Counted from the first letter of the stretch, positions 17,890-26,115 are shown. The stretch: 64,000 nucleotides of DNA from Candidatus Methylacidiphilales bacterium (GCA_028713655.1 JAQTNW010000005.1:46533-110532); one strand, 5' to 3'. The notes: generated by a model from the sequence alone, not told the origin. Program-made: numbers and translations.

Positions 17890-18737
17890 GGGAAAAAGGT
17901 GACGATGAAAATGTTGCAAAACGAATCGCAGGCAATCACGGCGCTGATTGCGATGACCACACTGGAAGTCGTTGCGATGCCCACCCCGACCGCGCCGCCA
18001 CGGACCGACAGGCCCTTGTAACAGGCGACCAGTCCAATGATGGCGCCAAAGAGAAAACTTTTCACGATTCCGGCCATCACGTCTTTCACCAGCAGGTTTG
18101 TCATCACCTGATCGTAAAAATAACCATAGCTGATTTGCAGCGTGAGGCTCGAAATGAATGCCGCGCCGAGAATGCCGGAAACGATGGAAATAACAGTCAG
18201 GCAGGGTGTCAGGAGAAAGATCGAGAGGATCCTCGGCGTGATCAGATAACGAAGCGCGCCTATGCCCATGCCTTCTATGGCATCCACCTCACCTCCCGCA
18301 GTCATGGCTCCCAGCTCGGCGGTGTATGCGGCGCCGATTCTCGAGGAAAGCACAATGCCCGTGAAAAGCGGGCCCATCTCGCGCGTAAAGGAAACAGAGA
18401 CCACAGCCGGAACCAGAGTGACGATGCCGAAAATCCGGAGCTGATAGCCTGTCAACAAGGCCATGGTGAGGCCGACAAACAATGAAAGAAGAACAACCAT
18501 CGGGACCGACCCCACGCCCACGCGGTTGCATTGGTAGAAAAAATGCTCCAGGCGAAAAGGCGTCCGGCGCGCGGCGACACGTTCCATGATTTCAGAAACG
18601 GTTTCCCTTCCCATCCACACCAAGCTGCCAAGCTCCTGCAGCAGGGAAATGGCGAATGCGCCCAGTCTTGAAATCAAATGTCCTATTCCTCGCCCATGGC
18701 GCCGGACACAAGGGTCTATTTCCTCATGCCGGCACAT
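17886..18737 (-). CDS. mlaE: MlaE-like ABC transporter permease
   Basis: An inner-membrane permease for lipid movement between the membranes. The 283 residues hold five to six hydrophobic segments and the MlaE signature FTREMGPLFTGIVLSSRIGA followed by AYTAELGAMTAGGEVDAIEG. It is the first gene of mlaEFD. An ATG further in could be the true start, since the first 25 residues are poorly conserved in type. Confidence 0.9.
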   Translation of the reverse strand: MCRHEEIDPCVRRHGRGIGHLISRLGAFAISLLQELGSLVWMGRETVSEIMERVAARRTPFRLEHFFYQCNRVGVGSVPMVVLLSLFVGLTMALLTGYQLRIFGIVTLVPAVVSVSFTREMGPLFTGIVLSSRIGAAYTAELGAMTAGGEVDAIEGMGIGALRYLITPRILSIFLLTPCLTVISIVSGILGAAFISSLTLQISYGYFYDQVMTNLLVKDVMAGIVKSFLFGAIIGLVACYKGLSVRGGAVGVGIATTSSVVIAISAVIACDSFCNIFIVTFFP

Positions 18738-18748
18738 GAACGATCTAT

Positions 18749-19039
18749 TTAATCAATGTTGATCCAGAAGCGAAAGCCGTTGTTGTTATGGTTCCAATAT
18801 CCGCGATGGTGGTTGCGATATTCGTAACGATGATAATTGCCGTACCAGTCACGGTATCCGTCCCGATCGTAATGTTTGCTCCTGGCCTGATAGGTTCTAT
18901 AACCATTATAGCCATCACGATCATAATCACGCGCCGATGCCTGACTGGTTCCTCCGAATATAAAAACCGAAAGAAGGACAGTTACCGCCAACCACATCCC
19001 GGAGTGCTTCCGGGAAATTAGACTCATTATATTTTTCAT
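18749..19039 (-). CDS. Small secreted Tyr/Arg/Asp-rich protein
   Basis: From ATG 19039 the product has a long signal peptide (KNIMSLISRKHSGMWLAVTV then LLSVFIFGGTSQASA). About 55 mature residues follow, built of DRDGY, YDRDGYRDWYGNYHRYEYRN and HHRGYWNHNN. The family is not recognised. The start is set by the promoter: the -10 TACCTT (19052-19047) ends 7 bases before this ATG, so the upstream frame to 19213 cannot be in this transcript and the mRNA would be leaderless. ATG 19027 is an alternative. Confidence 0.6.
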   Translation of the reverse strand: MKNIMSLISRKHSGMWLAVTVLLSVFIFGGTSQASARDYDRDGYNGYRTYQARSKHYDRDGYRDWYGNYHRYEYRNHHRGYWNHNNNGFRFWINID

Positions 19040-19046
19040 AGTTTTG

Positions 19047-19090
19047 AAGGTAGTGGATTTCATGAAACATTGTAATGGGGTATTCACCCC
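19047..19090 (-). promoter_or_regulatory. GGGGTNNNNACCCC promoter for the gene at 18749
   Basis: Minus strand: GGGGTGAATACCCC (19090-19077), ATTA, 20 bases, then TACCTT (19052-19047). The ATG at 19039 follows the hexamer by 7 bases. Confidence 0.7.
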
Positions 19091-19248
19091 AGTTCGTCTG
19101 ACAAGATGCTGGAAATTGTTTGGACTGCGGCGGCACGACGACGCTTTTTTATTACGGGCGACATGCCGCCCGTTTCCAAAGCTCAGACATGTCTGCGCAT
19201 CCCAAAATCTCACGCGCGCCCCTCACCGATAAAGGGGCCCGACACCGC

Positions 19249-19467
19249 TTACGCGGTACGCTTCGGATTCACGAGCAGCAGGATGACCCCGCCGATGAGC
19301 GCGAACGCTCCGACAGCCGGCGGGATAAAGTGGCTCTCTGTTGTTTCAACGTGGATTCCGATGAAGTCAACAGGCTTTCCAGGGGTGGTATAGCTGATGC
19401 CCGAGTAAGCGAGGACCACGCAGCCCGCAGCGATCAGAATAACTGCAACAATGGTTTTTGTGTTCAT
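19249..19467 (-). CDS. Small two-helix membrane protein
   Basis: A 72-residue protein starting MNTKTIVAVILIAAGCVVLA, with a second helix near the C-terminus (AVGAFALIGGVILLLVN) and a short periplasmic loop between. It resembles the DUF3185-type small membrane proteins. It lies 38 bp downstream of the 19506 gene on the same strand and is probably driven by the same promoter. Confidence 0.65.
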   Translation of the reverse strand: MNTKTIVAVILIAAGCVVLAYSGISYTTPGKPVDFIGIHVETTESHFIPPAVGAFALIGGVILLLVNPKRTA

Positions 19468-19505
19468 ATTTAATTTTCCGGTTTGATTTTTCAGTTAACG
19501 GCTTC

Positions 19506-19655
19506 CTAAACCGATCTGCGGCCCGAGATCAGGTTGACCAATATCATGATGACGGCAATCACCAGCAGGACATGAATGAACGAACCGATTGTGTAGCCGC
19601 TGATCATGCCAAGGAGCCATAAAACGATTAATATTACTGCAATGGTATAAAGCAT
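19506..19655 (-). CDS. Lmo0937-type small membrane protein
   Basis: A 49-residue protein (MLYTIAVILIVLWLLGMISG ... ILVNLISGRRSV) that is almost entirely two hydrophobic helices, as in the Lmo0937/DUF5670 family often found among stress-induced genes. The start at 19655 has a strong AAGGAG ribosome-binding site. It is the first gene after the promoter at 19714-19757. Confidence 0.75.
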   Translation of the reverse strand: MLYTIAVILIVLWLLGMISGYTIGSFIHVLLVIAVIMILVNLISGRRSV

Positions 19656-19713
19656 AAATTTTCTCCTTCAGTTTGTTTTCGATTCTTGCGTTATGAATTC
19701 TTGATACGAGTAC

Positions 19714-19757
19714 AGAGTATGCCGTACTCCGGCCTCCCGCTATGGGGTGTAACCCTA
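19714..19757 (-). promoter_or_regulatory. ACCCCATAG promoter for the gene pair 19506/19249
   Basis: Minus strand: TAGGGTTACACCCC (19757-19744), ATAG, 20 bases, TACTCT (19719-19714). The left half-site is shifted by one base relative to the best copies. A leader of about 50 bases precedes ATG 19655. Confidence 0.7.
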
Positions 19758-19859
19758 CCGGGTATTTGAGAGTTGCTGGTTTCATGTTTTATATTTCATA
19801 TGCGGGTTTGGATTCTGGGTTTATGAACTCGAAGCATTAAGATGAGCCATGTGCCAGCC

Positions 19860-19912
19860 TTTTACTATAAGGTGTTCACCCCATAGTAAAATAAGGAGAA
19901 TTACCCGATCTT
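19860..19912 (+). promoter_or_regulatory. Extended palindrome upstream of the Kai/two-component operon
   Basis: A 32-base near-perfect palindrome: TTTTACTAT (19860-19868), AAGGTGTTCACCCC, ATAGTAAAA (19883-19891). The core matches the island's GGGGTNNNNACCCC-ATAG element. Twenty bases after ATAG lies GATCTT (19907-19912), a weaker -10 than in the other copies. It points toward the operon starting at 19984. Confidence 0.6.
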
Positions 19913-19983
19913 TGCATTGGGTTGGCGGCTCGCCATTAAGGGATTAAACCATGACGGCAGCCAACTGAAGCGTGTTACATAAC

Positions 19984-20472
19984 ATGAAACAAAAACCAAT
20001 GGGATCGTCGCCGCGATATGTCACAGCTTTGCAAAAACACGTGAAGCAAGGCAAAATCGATTTCGACCGGTTGAACGCAACGCTGAGCCGGCGCACGCAT
20101 GAGCTGGCCACCGCCAATACCCAATTGCAGCGCTCAATCACCCGGTGCAAGAAGGTGGAAGCCACCCTCAAGAATAGCGAGGAACACTATATCAGGCTGT
20201 TGAAGGATTCCCTGCATCTGCAGGAAGGTTTCCGCCAGCTCACTCGCCGGGTGCTGGCTGCACAGGAGGGTGAACGCCATAAGGTCGGCAGCGAACTTCA
20301 GGATGAGATCGTCCAGACTTTGCTGGGCATCAATGTCCGGCTGCTTGGATTGAAACGCGAGTCAAGGCTCAACACCAGGGATCTCAAGAATGAAATCGCC
20401 TGTACGCAGCGGCTTGTGGTAAAATCAACCAAGTCCGTACGGTGTGCCGCCCGTAAATTCAGCAACTCATGA
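19984..20472 (+). CDS. Degenerate histidine-kinase stub lacking His and ATPase domain
   Basis: The 162 residues are a truncated paralogue of the next gene, with a shared coiled-coil region (LSRRTHELATANTQLQRSI; KNSEEHYIRLLKDSLHLQEG) and then a HisKA_3-like segment. Where the active kinase has ERKRISRELHDVIAQTLTGI this one has ERHKVGSELQDEIVQTLLGI, so the phospho-accepting His is Gln106. The protein stops before any HATPase domain. It cannot be a kinase and probably dimerises with or titrates its neighbour. The last codon overlaps the next start as ATGA. Confidence 0.7.
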   Translation: MKQKPMGSSPRYVTALQKHVKQGKIDFDRLNATLSRRTHELATANTQLQRSITRCKKVEATLKNSEEHYIRLLKDSLHLQEGFRQLTRRVLAAQEGERHKVGSELQDEIVQTLLGINVRLLGLKRESRLNTRDLKNEIACTQRLVVKSTKSVRCAARKFSNS

Positions 20473-21632
20473 AACAAAAAATTTCAAGACGTTACCAATG
20501 GGCATTGCTGGCCTATCTCAAACAATGCACCCGTGCGCGCCTGCTCTTGGCGCGCGGCATGGGCCGGCAGGCGTTGAAGGCGGGCATGCAGACGTTGGAC
20601 CTCGCCAAGCTCCATGAACACATTTTACTGACCCGGGTGTTGCCGGATCGTCCGGCCGCCAAACGCGCCGCGCTCATCAAGCTTGCGGGCACTTTCTTTA
20701 CCGAGGCGATCACCCCGATCGAGAAAATCAATCGCGATACGCATGCGGCTGCCGTACATCTGAATCAAATCGTTGAGATACTGAGCCAGCGCACCGTCGA
20801 GCTGGCCGCCTCGAACCTGGAATTGAAACAGGAGATCGCCCACCGCAAAACAGCGGAGAAGGCTCTCAAAAAGAGCGAGCGGCATTACTCGGAATTGCTG
20901 GAACACTCGGATCGCTTGCAGCAACAGTTGCGCGGATTGTCCCGCCAGATACTGGCGGCGCAGGAAGAGGAACGGAAACGGATCAGCCGGGAATTGCATG
21001 ATGTCATCGCCCAGACCCTGACAGGAATCAACGTCCGGCTCTCGGCGCTAAAAAAGGAAGCCTCGCTCAACACCAAGGGCCTCGACCGCAACATCGCCCA
21101 CACGCAACGTCTGGTGGAAAAATCGGTGGATATCGTACATCGCTTTGCCCGCGAATTGCGCCCGGCTGTGCTGGACGACCTGGGGCTGATTCCCGCCCTG
21201 CACTCGTTTGTAAAAATATTTTCCGAGCGGACACACCTCCGCGTTCATTTGAAGATCTTTGCAGGAATTGAACAATTGGACATCAACAAGCGAACGATGC
21301 TTTATCGAGTCGCCCTCGAGTCGCTTAACAACGTCTCCCGCCACGCAAAAGCCGGCCATGTGGAGGTGAATATTCAAAAACTTCGAGGCATCGCCCGCAT
21401 GGAAATCAAGGATGATGGCAGATCCTTCCATGTGGAACGCGTCATGCGATCCAGGGGAAACAAGCGATTGGGCCTGCTCGGCATGCGCGAGAGGGTCGAA
21501 ATGTTTGGCGGCACTTTTTGTGTTGAATCCGCATCCGGCCAGGGCACCACCATCCGGGTGGAAATTCCATTTGCGCACGTCAGGAGAAACAAGTTGAAAA
21601 AATCCGGCAACATCACACTCAAATGTCCATGA
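20469..21632 (+). CDS. HisKA_3 sensor kinase with RsbU_N-like input domain
   Basis: A 387-residue cytoplasmic histidine kinase. Residues 1-95 (YQWALLAYLKQCTRARLLLA; ALKAGMQTLDLAKLHEHILL; FFTEAITPIEKI) resemble the N-terminal domain of RsbU-type stress phosphatases. A coiled coil, the HisKA_3 domain (RISRELHDV, phospho-His about 177) and an HATPase_c domain (ALESLNNVSRHAKAGHV; LGLLGMRERVEMFGG) follow. No membrane segment is seen, so it should sense an internal signal. It overlaps both neighbours. Confidence 0.85.
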   Translation: MKQKISRRYQWALLAYLKQCTRARLLLARGMGRQALKAGMQTLDLAKLHEHILLTRVLPDRPAAKRAALIKLAGTFFTEAITPIEKINRDTHAAAVHLNQIVEILSQRTVELAASNLELKQEIAHRKTAEKALKKSERHYSELLEHSDRLQQQLRGLSRQILAAQEEERKRISRELHDVIAQTLTGINVRLSALKKEASLNTKGLDRNIAHTQRLVEKSVDIVHRFARELRPAVLDDLGLIPALHSFVKIFSERTHLRVHLKIFAGIEQLDINKRTMLYRVALESLNNVSRHAKAGHVEVNIQKLRGIARMEIKDDGRSFHVERVMRSRGNKRLGLLGMRERVEMFGGTFCVESASGQGTTIRVEIPFAHVRRNKLKKSGNITLKCP

Positions 21633-23416
21633 AAAAACACCCCCCCAACATTCTTCCAATGAAAAATAACGGCCACAACACCATCGTTACCGGAACTCCT
21701 TTGCCCAAATGCCTCACCGGCATTCAAGGCCTTGACGAAATTACAGGCGGCGGATTGCCACGCGGGCGGCCCTCACTGGTCTGCGGCGGCGCAGGCTGCG
21801 GCAAAACACTGTTGTCCGCGGAATTCCTCGTGCGTGGCGCGGTCCAATTCAAGGAACCGGGAGTGTTCATGGCCTTTGAAGAGACAGAAGAGGAATTGAC
21901 GGCCAATGTTGCCTCGCTCGGATTTGATCTGCCGGGCTTGGTGCGGCGCAAAAAAATTGTAATTGATTACGTCCATGTCGAGCGCAGTGAAATCCATGAG
22001 AGTGGCGAATACGACCTGGAAGGATTGTTCCTCCGGCTCGGACACGCGATTGATTCCATCGGCGCGAAGCGCGTGGTGCTGGACACGCTGGAAGTCCTGT
22101 TTGCCAGCCTGCCCAATGAAGCCATTCTGCGCTCAGAATTGCGCCGCCTTTTCCGCTGGCTCAAGGACAAGGGTGTGACCGCAGTCATCACGGCCGAACG
22201 CGGACGCGAGCAATTGACGCGCCACGGATTGGAAGAATATGTGTCCGACTGCGTCATCCTGCTCGACCATCGGGTCTATGACCAGATTGCCACCCGCCAT
22301 CTGCGCGTGGTGAAATATCGCGGCGCACTGCACGGCACCAATGAATTTCCATTTCTCATTGGCGACACGGGCATCAGCGTGCTTCCCATCACGTCATTGG
22401 GGCTGAATCACAAGATATCAAGCGAGCGGATTGCCACCGGCATCCCCCGGCTCGATGCGATGCTGGGCGGACGGGGATTTTTTCGCGGCAGCAGCATTCT
22501 GCTCACGGGCACGCCAGGCACGGGCAAGACCATCGTTGCCGCCAACTTTGCCCAGGCCGCCTGCCGGCGCGGGGAGCGTGTGCTCTTCTTTTCGTTCGAG
22601 GAATCACCCAACCAGATCATCCGCAACATGCACTCCATCGGGTTGCGTCTGGATCCGCTGGTCAAGCGCGATCTGCTGCGCTTTCACTCGGCGCGGCCCT
22701 CGCTCTACGGCCTGGAAATGCACCTGGCCACGATGTTCAAGGAGATCGCCTCATTTCAGCCCCACGTCGTCATCGTGGATCCCATTACAAGCCTGATGGA
22801 CGCGGGCACCGACTCCGAAAGCAAGGGAATGGTGACCCGGCTGATTGATTATTTGAAGGCCGGACAGGTCACCTCGCTCTTCACCAGTCTGACCCAGGGC
22901 GGCCACGCGCTGCAGCAAAGTGAAATGGCCATGTCCTCGCTCATGGACTCCTGGCTGTTGTTGCAGGACTTTGAGGGCAATGGCGAGCGCAATCGCGTTC
23001 TTTACGTGCTCAAGGCGCGCGGCATGGCGCATTCAAACCAAATCCGCGAGTTCCTGATTTCGGACCGGGGCATTGACGTCGTGGACGCGTATATTGGCGC
23101 CAGCGGTGTCTTGACCGGCTCGGCGCGCGCGGCGCAAAATTCGCTCGAAAAGGCCGCCGTATTGGCCGGCCAGCAGGAAGCCGCCCGCCGCAAACGCGAG
23201 TTGGAACGCAAACGCGAGGCAATTGAACGGCAAATCAGCGGGTTGCGCTCCGATTACGAAAGCGAAACCATGGAACTGCGGCGCATTGACGAACAGGTCG
23301 GAACCAGCACGCTCATGTTAACCACTGAGCGGGCAGCCTCAGGCATCTTGCGCCAGGCGGATATCAAGGTGGCGGCCAACACGCGCGGCAAACACAGGCC
23401 GGGGAAAATCAATTGA
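21623..23416 (+). CDS. kaiC: KaiC-family double-domain ATPase with C-terminal coiled coil
   Basis: A RecA-like ATPase of the KaiC family, 597 residues with two ATPase domains. Walker A motifs are GGAGCGKT (about 55-62) and GTPGTGKT (about 296-303). The catalytic Glu pairs are FMAFEETEEE and FFSFEESPNQ. At the place of the cyanobacterial phospho-sites S431/T432 there is S438-S439 in MAMSSLMDSW, so both can be phosphorylated. The last 80 residues (AARRKRELERKREAIERQIS) form a coiled coil not found in cyanobacterial KaiC. The start could be ATG 21629, giving an ATGA overlap with the upstream gene. Confidence 0.92.
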   Translation: MSMKKHPPNILPMKNNGHNTIVTGTPLPKCLTGIQGLDEITGGGLPRGRPSLVCGGAGCGKTLLSAEFLVRGAVQFKEPGVFMAFEETEEELTANVASLGFDLPGLVRRKKIVIDYVHVERSEIHESGEYDLEGLFLRLGHAIDSIGAKRVVLDTLEVLFASLPNEAILRSELRRLFRWLKDKGVTAVITAERGREQLTRHGLEEYVSDCVILLDHRVYDQIATRHLRVVKYRGALHGTNEFPFLIGDTGISVLPITSLGLNHKISSERIATGIPRLDAMLGGRGFFRGSSILLTGTPGTGKTIVAANFAQAACRRGERVLFFSFEESPNQIIRNMHSIGLRLDPLVKRDLLRFHSARPSLYGLEMHLATMFKEIASFQPHVVIVDPITSLMDAGTDSESKGMVTRLIDYLKAGQVTSLFTSLTQGGHALQQSEMAMSSLMDSWLLLQDFEGNGERNRVLYVLKARGMAHSNQIREFLISDRGIDVVDAYIGASGVLTGSARAAQNSLEKAAVLAGQQEAARRKRELERKREAIERQISGLRSDYESETMELRRIDEQVGTSTLMLTTERAASGILRQADIKVAANTRGKHRPGKIN

Positions 23417-23808
23417 TGAAACCAAACAAAAACAGCTCCAGCCGCCTGCCCTCCATAATAACACGGCGGAAGCTGAATGCGGCCAAGGCTTCATCAAAAT
23501 TTACATCCAAGCGGCTCAGGAACAATTTCGTCCTTCTCCTGTTCGTGGCGGGAGCCACGGATCGCTCGCATAAAGCTGTACTGCGCGTCCTTGAGTTGTG
23601 CGACACGACCCTGAAAGGATGCGCGAAACTGGAAGTCATAGACATCTTTCAGCAGCCCGATCTGGCGCGCGAGTACCAGATCATCGCAACTCCGACGCTC
23701 ATCATCCAGTTACCCCTGCCGGTGCGCCGGTTTATTGGCAACCTGACGAATATCACCAATCTGGTCAGCCAATTGGATTTGGGAGAAAAAGGTAGAATCA
23801 GCGCATGA
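23416..23808 (+). CDS. kaiB: KaiB-family thioredoxin-like protein
   Basis: A 130-residue protein whose last 95 residues match KaiB: FVLLLFVAGATDRSHKAVLR, KLEVIDIFQQPDLAREYQII, ATPTLIIQLPLPVRRFIGNL. KaiB binds the KaiC CI domain. The first 35 residues are a basic extension (SIITRRKLNAAKASSKFTSK). ATG 23416 overlaps the kaiC stop (TGATG). TTG 23413 is possible but less likely. It ends by overlapping the next kinase gene (23805-23808). No kaiA is present. Confidence 0.92.
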   Translation: MKPNKNSSSRLPSIITRRKLNAAKASSKFTSKRLRNNFVLLLFVAGATDRSHKAVLRVLELCDTTLKGCAKLEVIDIFQQPDLAREYQIIATPTLIIQLPLPVRRFIGNLTNITNLVSQLDLGEKGRISA

Positions 23809-25028
23809 AAACAAGACGAGGCCAGTCCGACTCCCGCCTCGAGCCCTCAAGCGAGCTCGTGCAACTCCGCGCCCGCATGGTCGAAGCCGAGGAAACCATC
23901 CGCGCCATCCGCAGCGGCGAAGTGGATGTCGTGGTGGTCACTCGCAAGCAGGGTTTGCAAATGTTCACGTTGGAAGGCGCCGAGCACACCTACCGCGTAC
24001 TCATCGAATCCATGAACGAGGGCGCACTGACACTGACGGCTGACAAGACGATTCTCTATGCCAACCGGTGCTTTGCCCGAATGGTCAAATGCCCGTTGGA
24101 GCAGGTAACAGGCGGTTCCTTTCGCCGTTTTCTCTCCGTCGAAGACCGGACAAGGCTCCGGGCGCTCATGAAAAGGGGCGATAAATCCGACGCTAAAATC
24201 CAGGTGCTGCTGATTGCCGGTGATGGTTCGCAAATACCGGTGCAAATCTCAATACGTCCGCAGGCAAAGCAGGGTGTCAATCGCGCATGCATCGGCATGG
24301 TGGTGACGGACATGACTGAGGCCCGGCGTACGGAGGAACTGTTGCGGGCTTTGACGCATCGTGTGGTGCAAGCCCAGGAAGCCGAGCGCGGGGGCCTGGC
24401 CGTTGAATTGCACGACAACATCACCCAGCTTCTCTGTGCCATACTTTTTCGCAGCCAGGCGCTGGCAAACAACCTTTCCATGGTTAAGGGACCATCCAGA
24501 AATGAGGCGATAAAGCTCCGCAAGATGCTCGGTCAGGCGGCCGAGGAAGTCGAGCGCATCTCGCGCAATCTGCGGCCCGGTGTATTGGAAGAACTGGGCC
24601 TGGTCCCCGTCCTGCAAGCAACCAGCGCCGAGTTTGAGGATCGGACGGGCATCCCAGTCAAGCTGGCCTGCATCGGGTTGGCTGCGCGTCTGCCTGCCGG
24701 CACCGAGTTGGCGCTCTACCGCATTTTCCAGGAAGCCTTGAAAAATGTGGAGCAGCATGCCCATGCCCGTCATATAGCTGTAAACCTTAAACAGCAAGGT
24801 GCTATGATTGAGTTGTCAATTCATGATGACGGAATCGGCTTTAACACGGAGGATCACAGCGCCAGAAGAAAAGCAAAAGGCGGCCTTGGGCTGCTCGGCA
24901 TGCGCGAGCGTGCCGCCTATGTGGGTGGCACCTTGAGCATCAAATCCATTCCCCGCTCGGGAACAAAAATCGAGGCGCTCATACCATTGCCACCCAAATC
25001 AACGGCGGCCAAACGAAAACAAAAATGA
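23805..25028 (+). CDS. PAS-domain HisKA_3 sensor kinase
   Basis: A 407-residue soluble kinase: an N-terminal coiled coil (LVQLRARMVEAEETIRAIRS), one PAS domain (YRVLIESMNEGALTLTADKT to VVTDMTEARRTEELL), HisKA_3 (GGLAVELHDNITQLL, phospho-His about 203) and HATPase_c (LYRIFQEALKNVEQHAHARH; KGGLGLLGMRERAAYVGGTL). It overlaps kaiB and the response-regulator gene by 4 bp each and is the obvious partner of the latter. Confidence 0.9.
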   Translation: MKTRRGQSDSRLEPSSELVQLRARMVEAEETIRAIRSGEVDVVVVTRKQGLQMFTLEGAEHTYRVLIESMNEGALTLTADKTILYANRCFARMVKCPLEQVTGGSFRRFLSVEDRTRLRALMKRGDKSDAKIQVLLIAGDGSQIPVQISIRPQAKQGVNRACIGMVVTDMTEARRTEELLRALTHRVVQAQEAERGGLAVELHDNITQLLCAILFRSQALANNLSMVKGPSRNEAIKLRKMLGQAAEEVERISRNLRPGVLEELGLVPVLQATSAEFEDRTGIPVKLACIGLAARLPAGTELALYRIFQEALKNVEQHAHARHIAVNLKQQGAMIELSIHDDGIGFNTEDHSARRKAKGGLGLLGMRERAAYVGGTLSIKSIPRSGTKIEALIPLPPKSTAAKRKQK

Positions 25029-25702
25029 AAAAAATTACCATTCTGCTGGCGGAAGACCACATGATCGTCCGCGAAGGATTTCGAAAGATGCTTGAGCTGG
25101 AGGCCGATATTGAAGTGGTCGGAGAAGCACAAGACGGGCGTCAGGCGATCACGCTGGCAAAAAAACTTTCTCCCGATGTGGTTTTGATGGACATTGCGAT
25201 GCCTCAACTCAACGGCCTGGAAGCCACCCGGCAGGTCCTCAAAGCCGTTCCCGCCACCAAGGTGATCATTCTCTCCGCGCACAGCGATGACGCGTATGTC
25301 ATAAACGCAACCGAGTCCGGCGCCGTTGGATTTCTGCTGAAACAAACCTCCGCTCATGATGTGTGCCGGGCGATCCGGGAAGTTAAAAAGGGGAAAACAT
25401 TTTTCAGCGCATCGGTTTCCAAGCGTCTGGATCGGTTGAAGGCGCAATCCCTGAGCCACACGGGGACACCCAACAAGAAAATTGCCCAGTTGACTTCGCG
25501 CGAGCTGGAAGTGCTGCAATTGATTGCCGAAGGCAAGGCCAACAAGCAAACCGCCTCTGAGCTGGGCATCGGCATCAAAACCGTCGAAAAGCACCGTGAA
25601 CATCTCATGGAAAAACTCGACATTCATGACACCGCCGGACTCACCCGTTACGCCATCAGCGCGGGCATCATCGAAAACAGCGTCCAATTGACCATCGTTT
25701 AG
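25025..25702 (+). CDS. NarL/FixJ-family response regulator
   Basis: A 225-residue DNA-binding response regulator. Its receiver domain has the acidic pair AEDH, phospho-Asp about 56 in VVLMDIAMPQL, and the conserved Lys in FLLKQTS. The LuxR/GerE helix-turn-helix follows (LTSRELEVLQLIAEGKANKQ; ELGIGIKTVEKHREHLMEKL). It is the last gene of the six-gene operon and a natural target of both HisKA_3 kinases. Regulators of this family bind short inverted repeats near -40. The GGGGTNNNNACCCC sites in this region, including one before its own operon, are candidate targets (inference). Confidence 0.92.
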   Translation: MKKITILLAEDHMIVREGFRKMLELEADIEVVGEAQDGRQAITLAKKLSPDVVLMDIAMPQLNGLEATRQVLKAVPATKVIILSAHSDDAYVINATESGAVGFLLKQTSAHDVCRAIREVKKGKTFFSASVSKRLDRLKAQSLSHTGTPNKKIAQLTSRELEVLQLIAEGKANKQTASELGIGIKTVEKHREHLMEKLDIHDTAGLTRYAISAGIIENSVQLTIV

Positions 25703-25798
25703 AGCGCTTTCATTTAGATGTGGCATCGGACTTTTCAGAGATGCGACTCTTTCGTAGCTTGCGCGTCACGCGTGAGGTCGCGTTCCATTATTCTCTGA

Positions 25799-25843
25799 CT
25801 GGATTGCCGCGTCGCCCGGCTTCGCCGTTCTTCTCGCAATGAC
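25799..25843. repeat. Dispersed ATTGCGAG...GCGGCAATCCA repeat, copy 2 (inverted)
   Basis: The minus strand reads GTCATTGCGAGAAGAACGGC ... GACGCGGCAATCCAGT and matches 781-826 in order, with substitutions and small length differences. It is in the gene-free stretch after the response regulator. Confidence 0.6.
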
Positions 25844-25904
25844 GCTGTCGCGCGGATTCGTCATCGCGAGAATCCAAACCTTTTAAACAGGTGTTTTGAG
25901 CGGG

Positions 25905-26115
25905 AATGAACGTGGGTTCGTGAGAGAAGCACCAAAGGTGCGGCCCATACCAGCCTGGGGCAACGCCCCAGGAATACGAATAGTATAAAATCTCAAGCAC
26001 TGAAGGTGCGCTCTAACGTATGTCGAGCTCTGGATCGCTCCTTCAGAGCTCGATACATTTTTATACGTCCACACCTGGGGCTTCGCCCCAGGCTGGTATA
26101 GGGCGGACCTTTGGC
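25905..26115. repeat. Composite palindromic (BIME/REP-like) element
   Basis: Two hairpins, CCTGGGGC-AAC-GCCCCAGG and CCTGGGGC-TTC-GCCCCAGG, sit in opposite orientation with complementary flanks (GGCCCATACCAG at the left, CTGGTATAGGGC at the right; TATAAAA / TTTTATA inside). In the middle is a GAGCTCTG/CAGAGCTC pair around a short loop. The whole 200-bp stretch can therefore fold on itself. Together with the repeats at 25799 and 26197 it fills the 560-bp gene-free interval 25703-26263. No coding frame there looks real. Confidence 0.65.

Noticed and set aside
24917..25726. 269-codon minus-strand frame opposite the response regulator
   Set aside because: Antisense of the receiver/LuxR gene, which has all catalytic and DNA-binding motifs in the plus frame.
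25905..26115. Mirrored hairpins as a CRISPR array
   Set aside because: The units are inverted rather than direct repeats, there are only two, and no regular spacers or cas genes are present.
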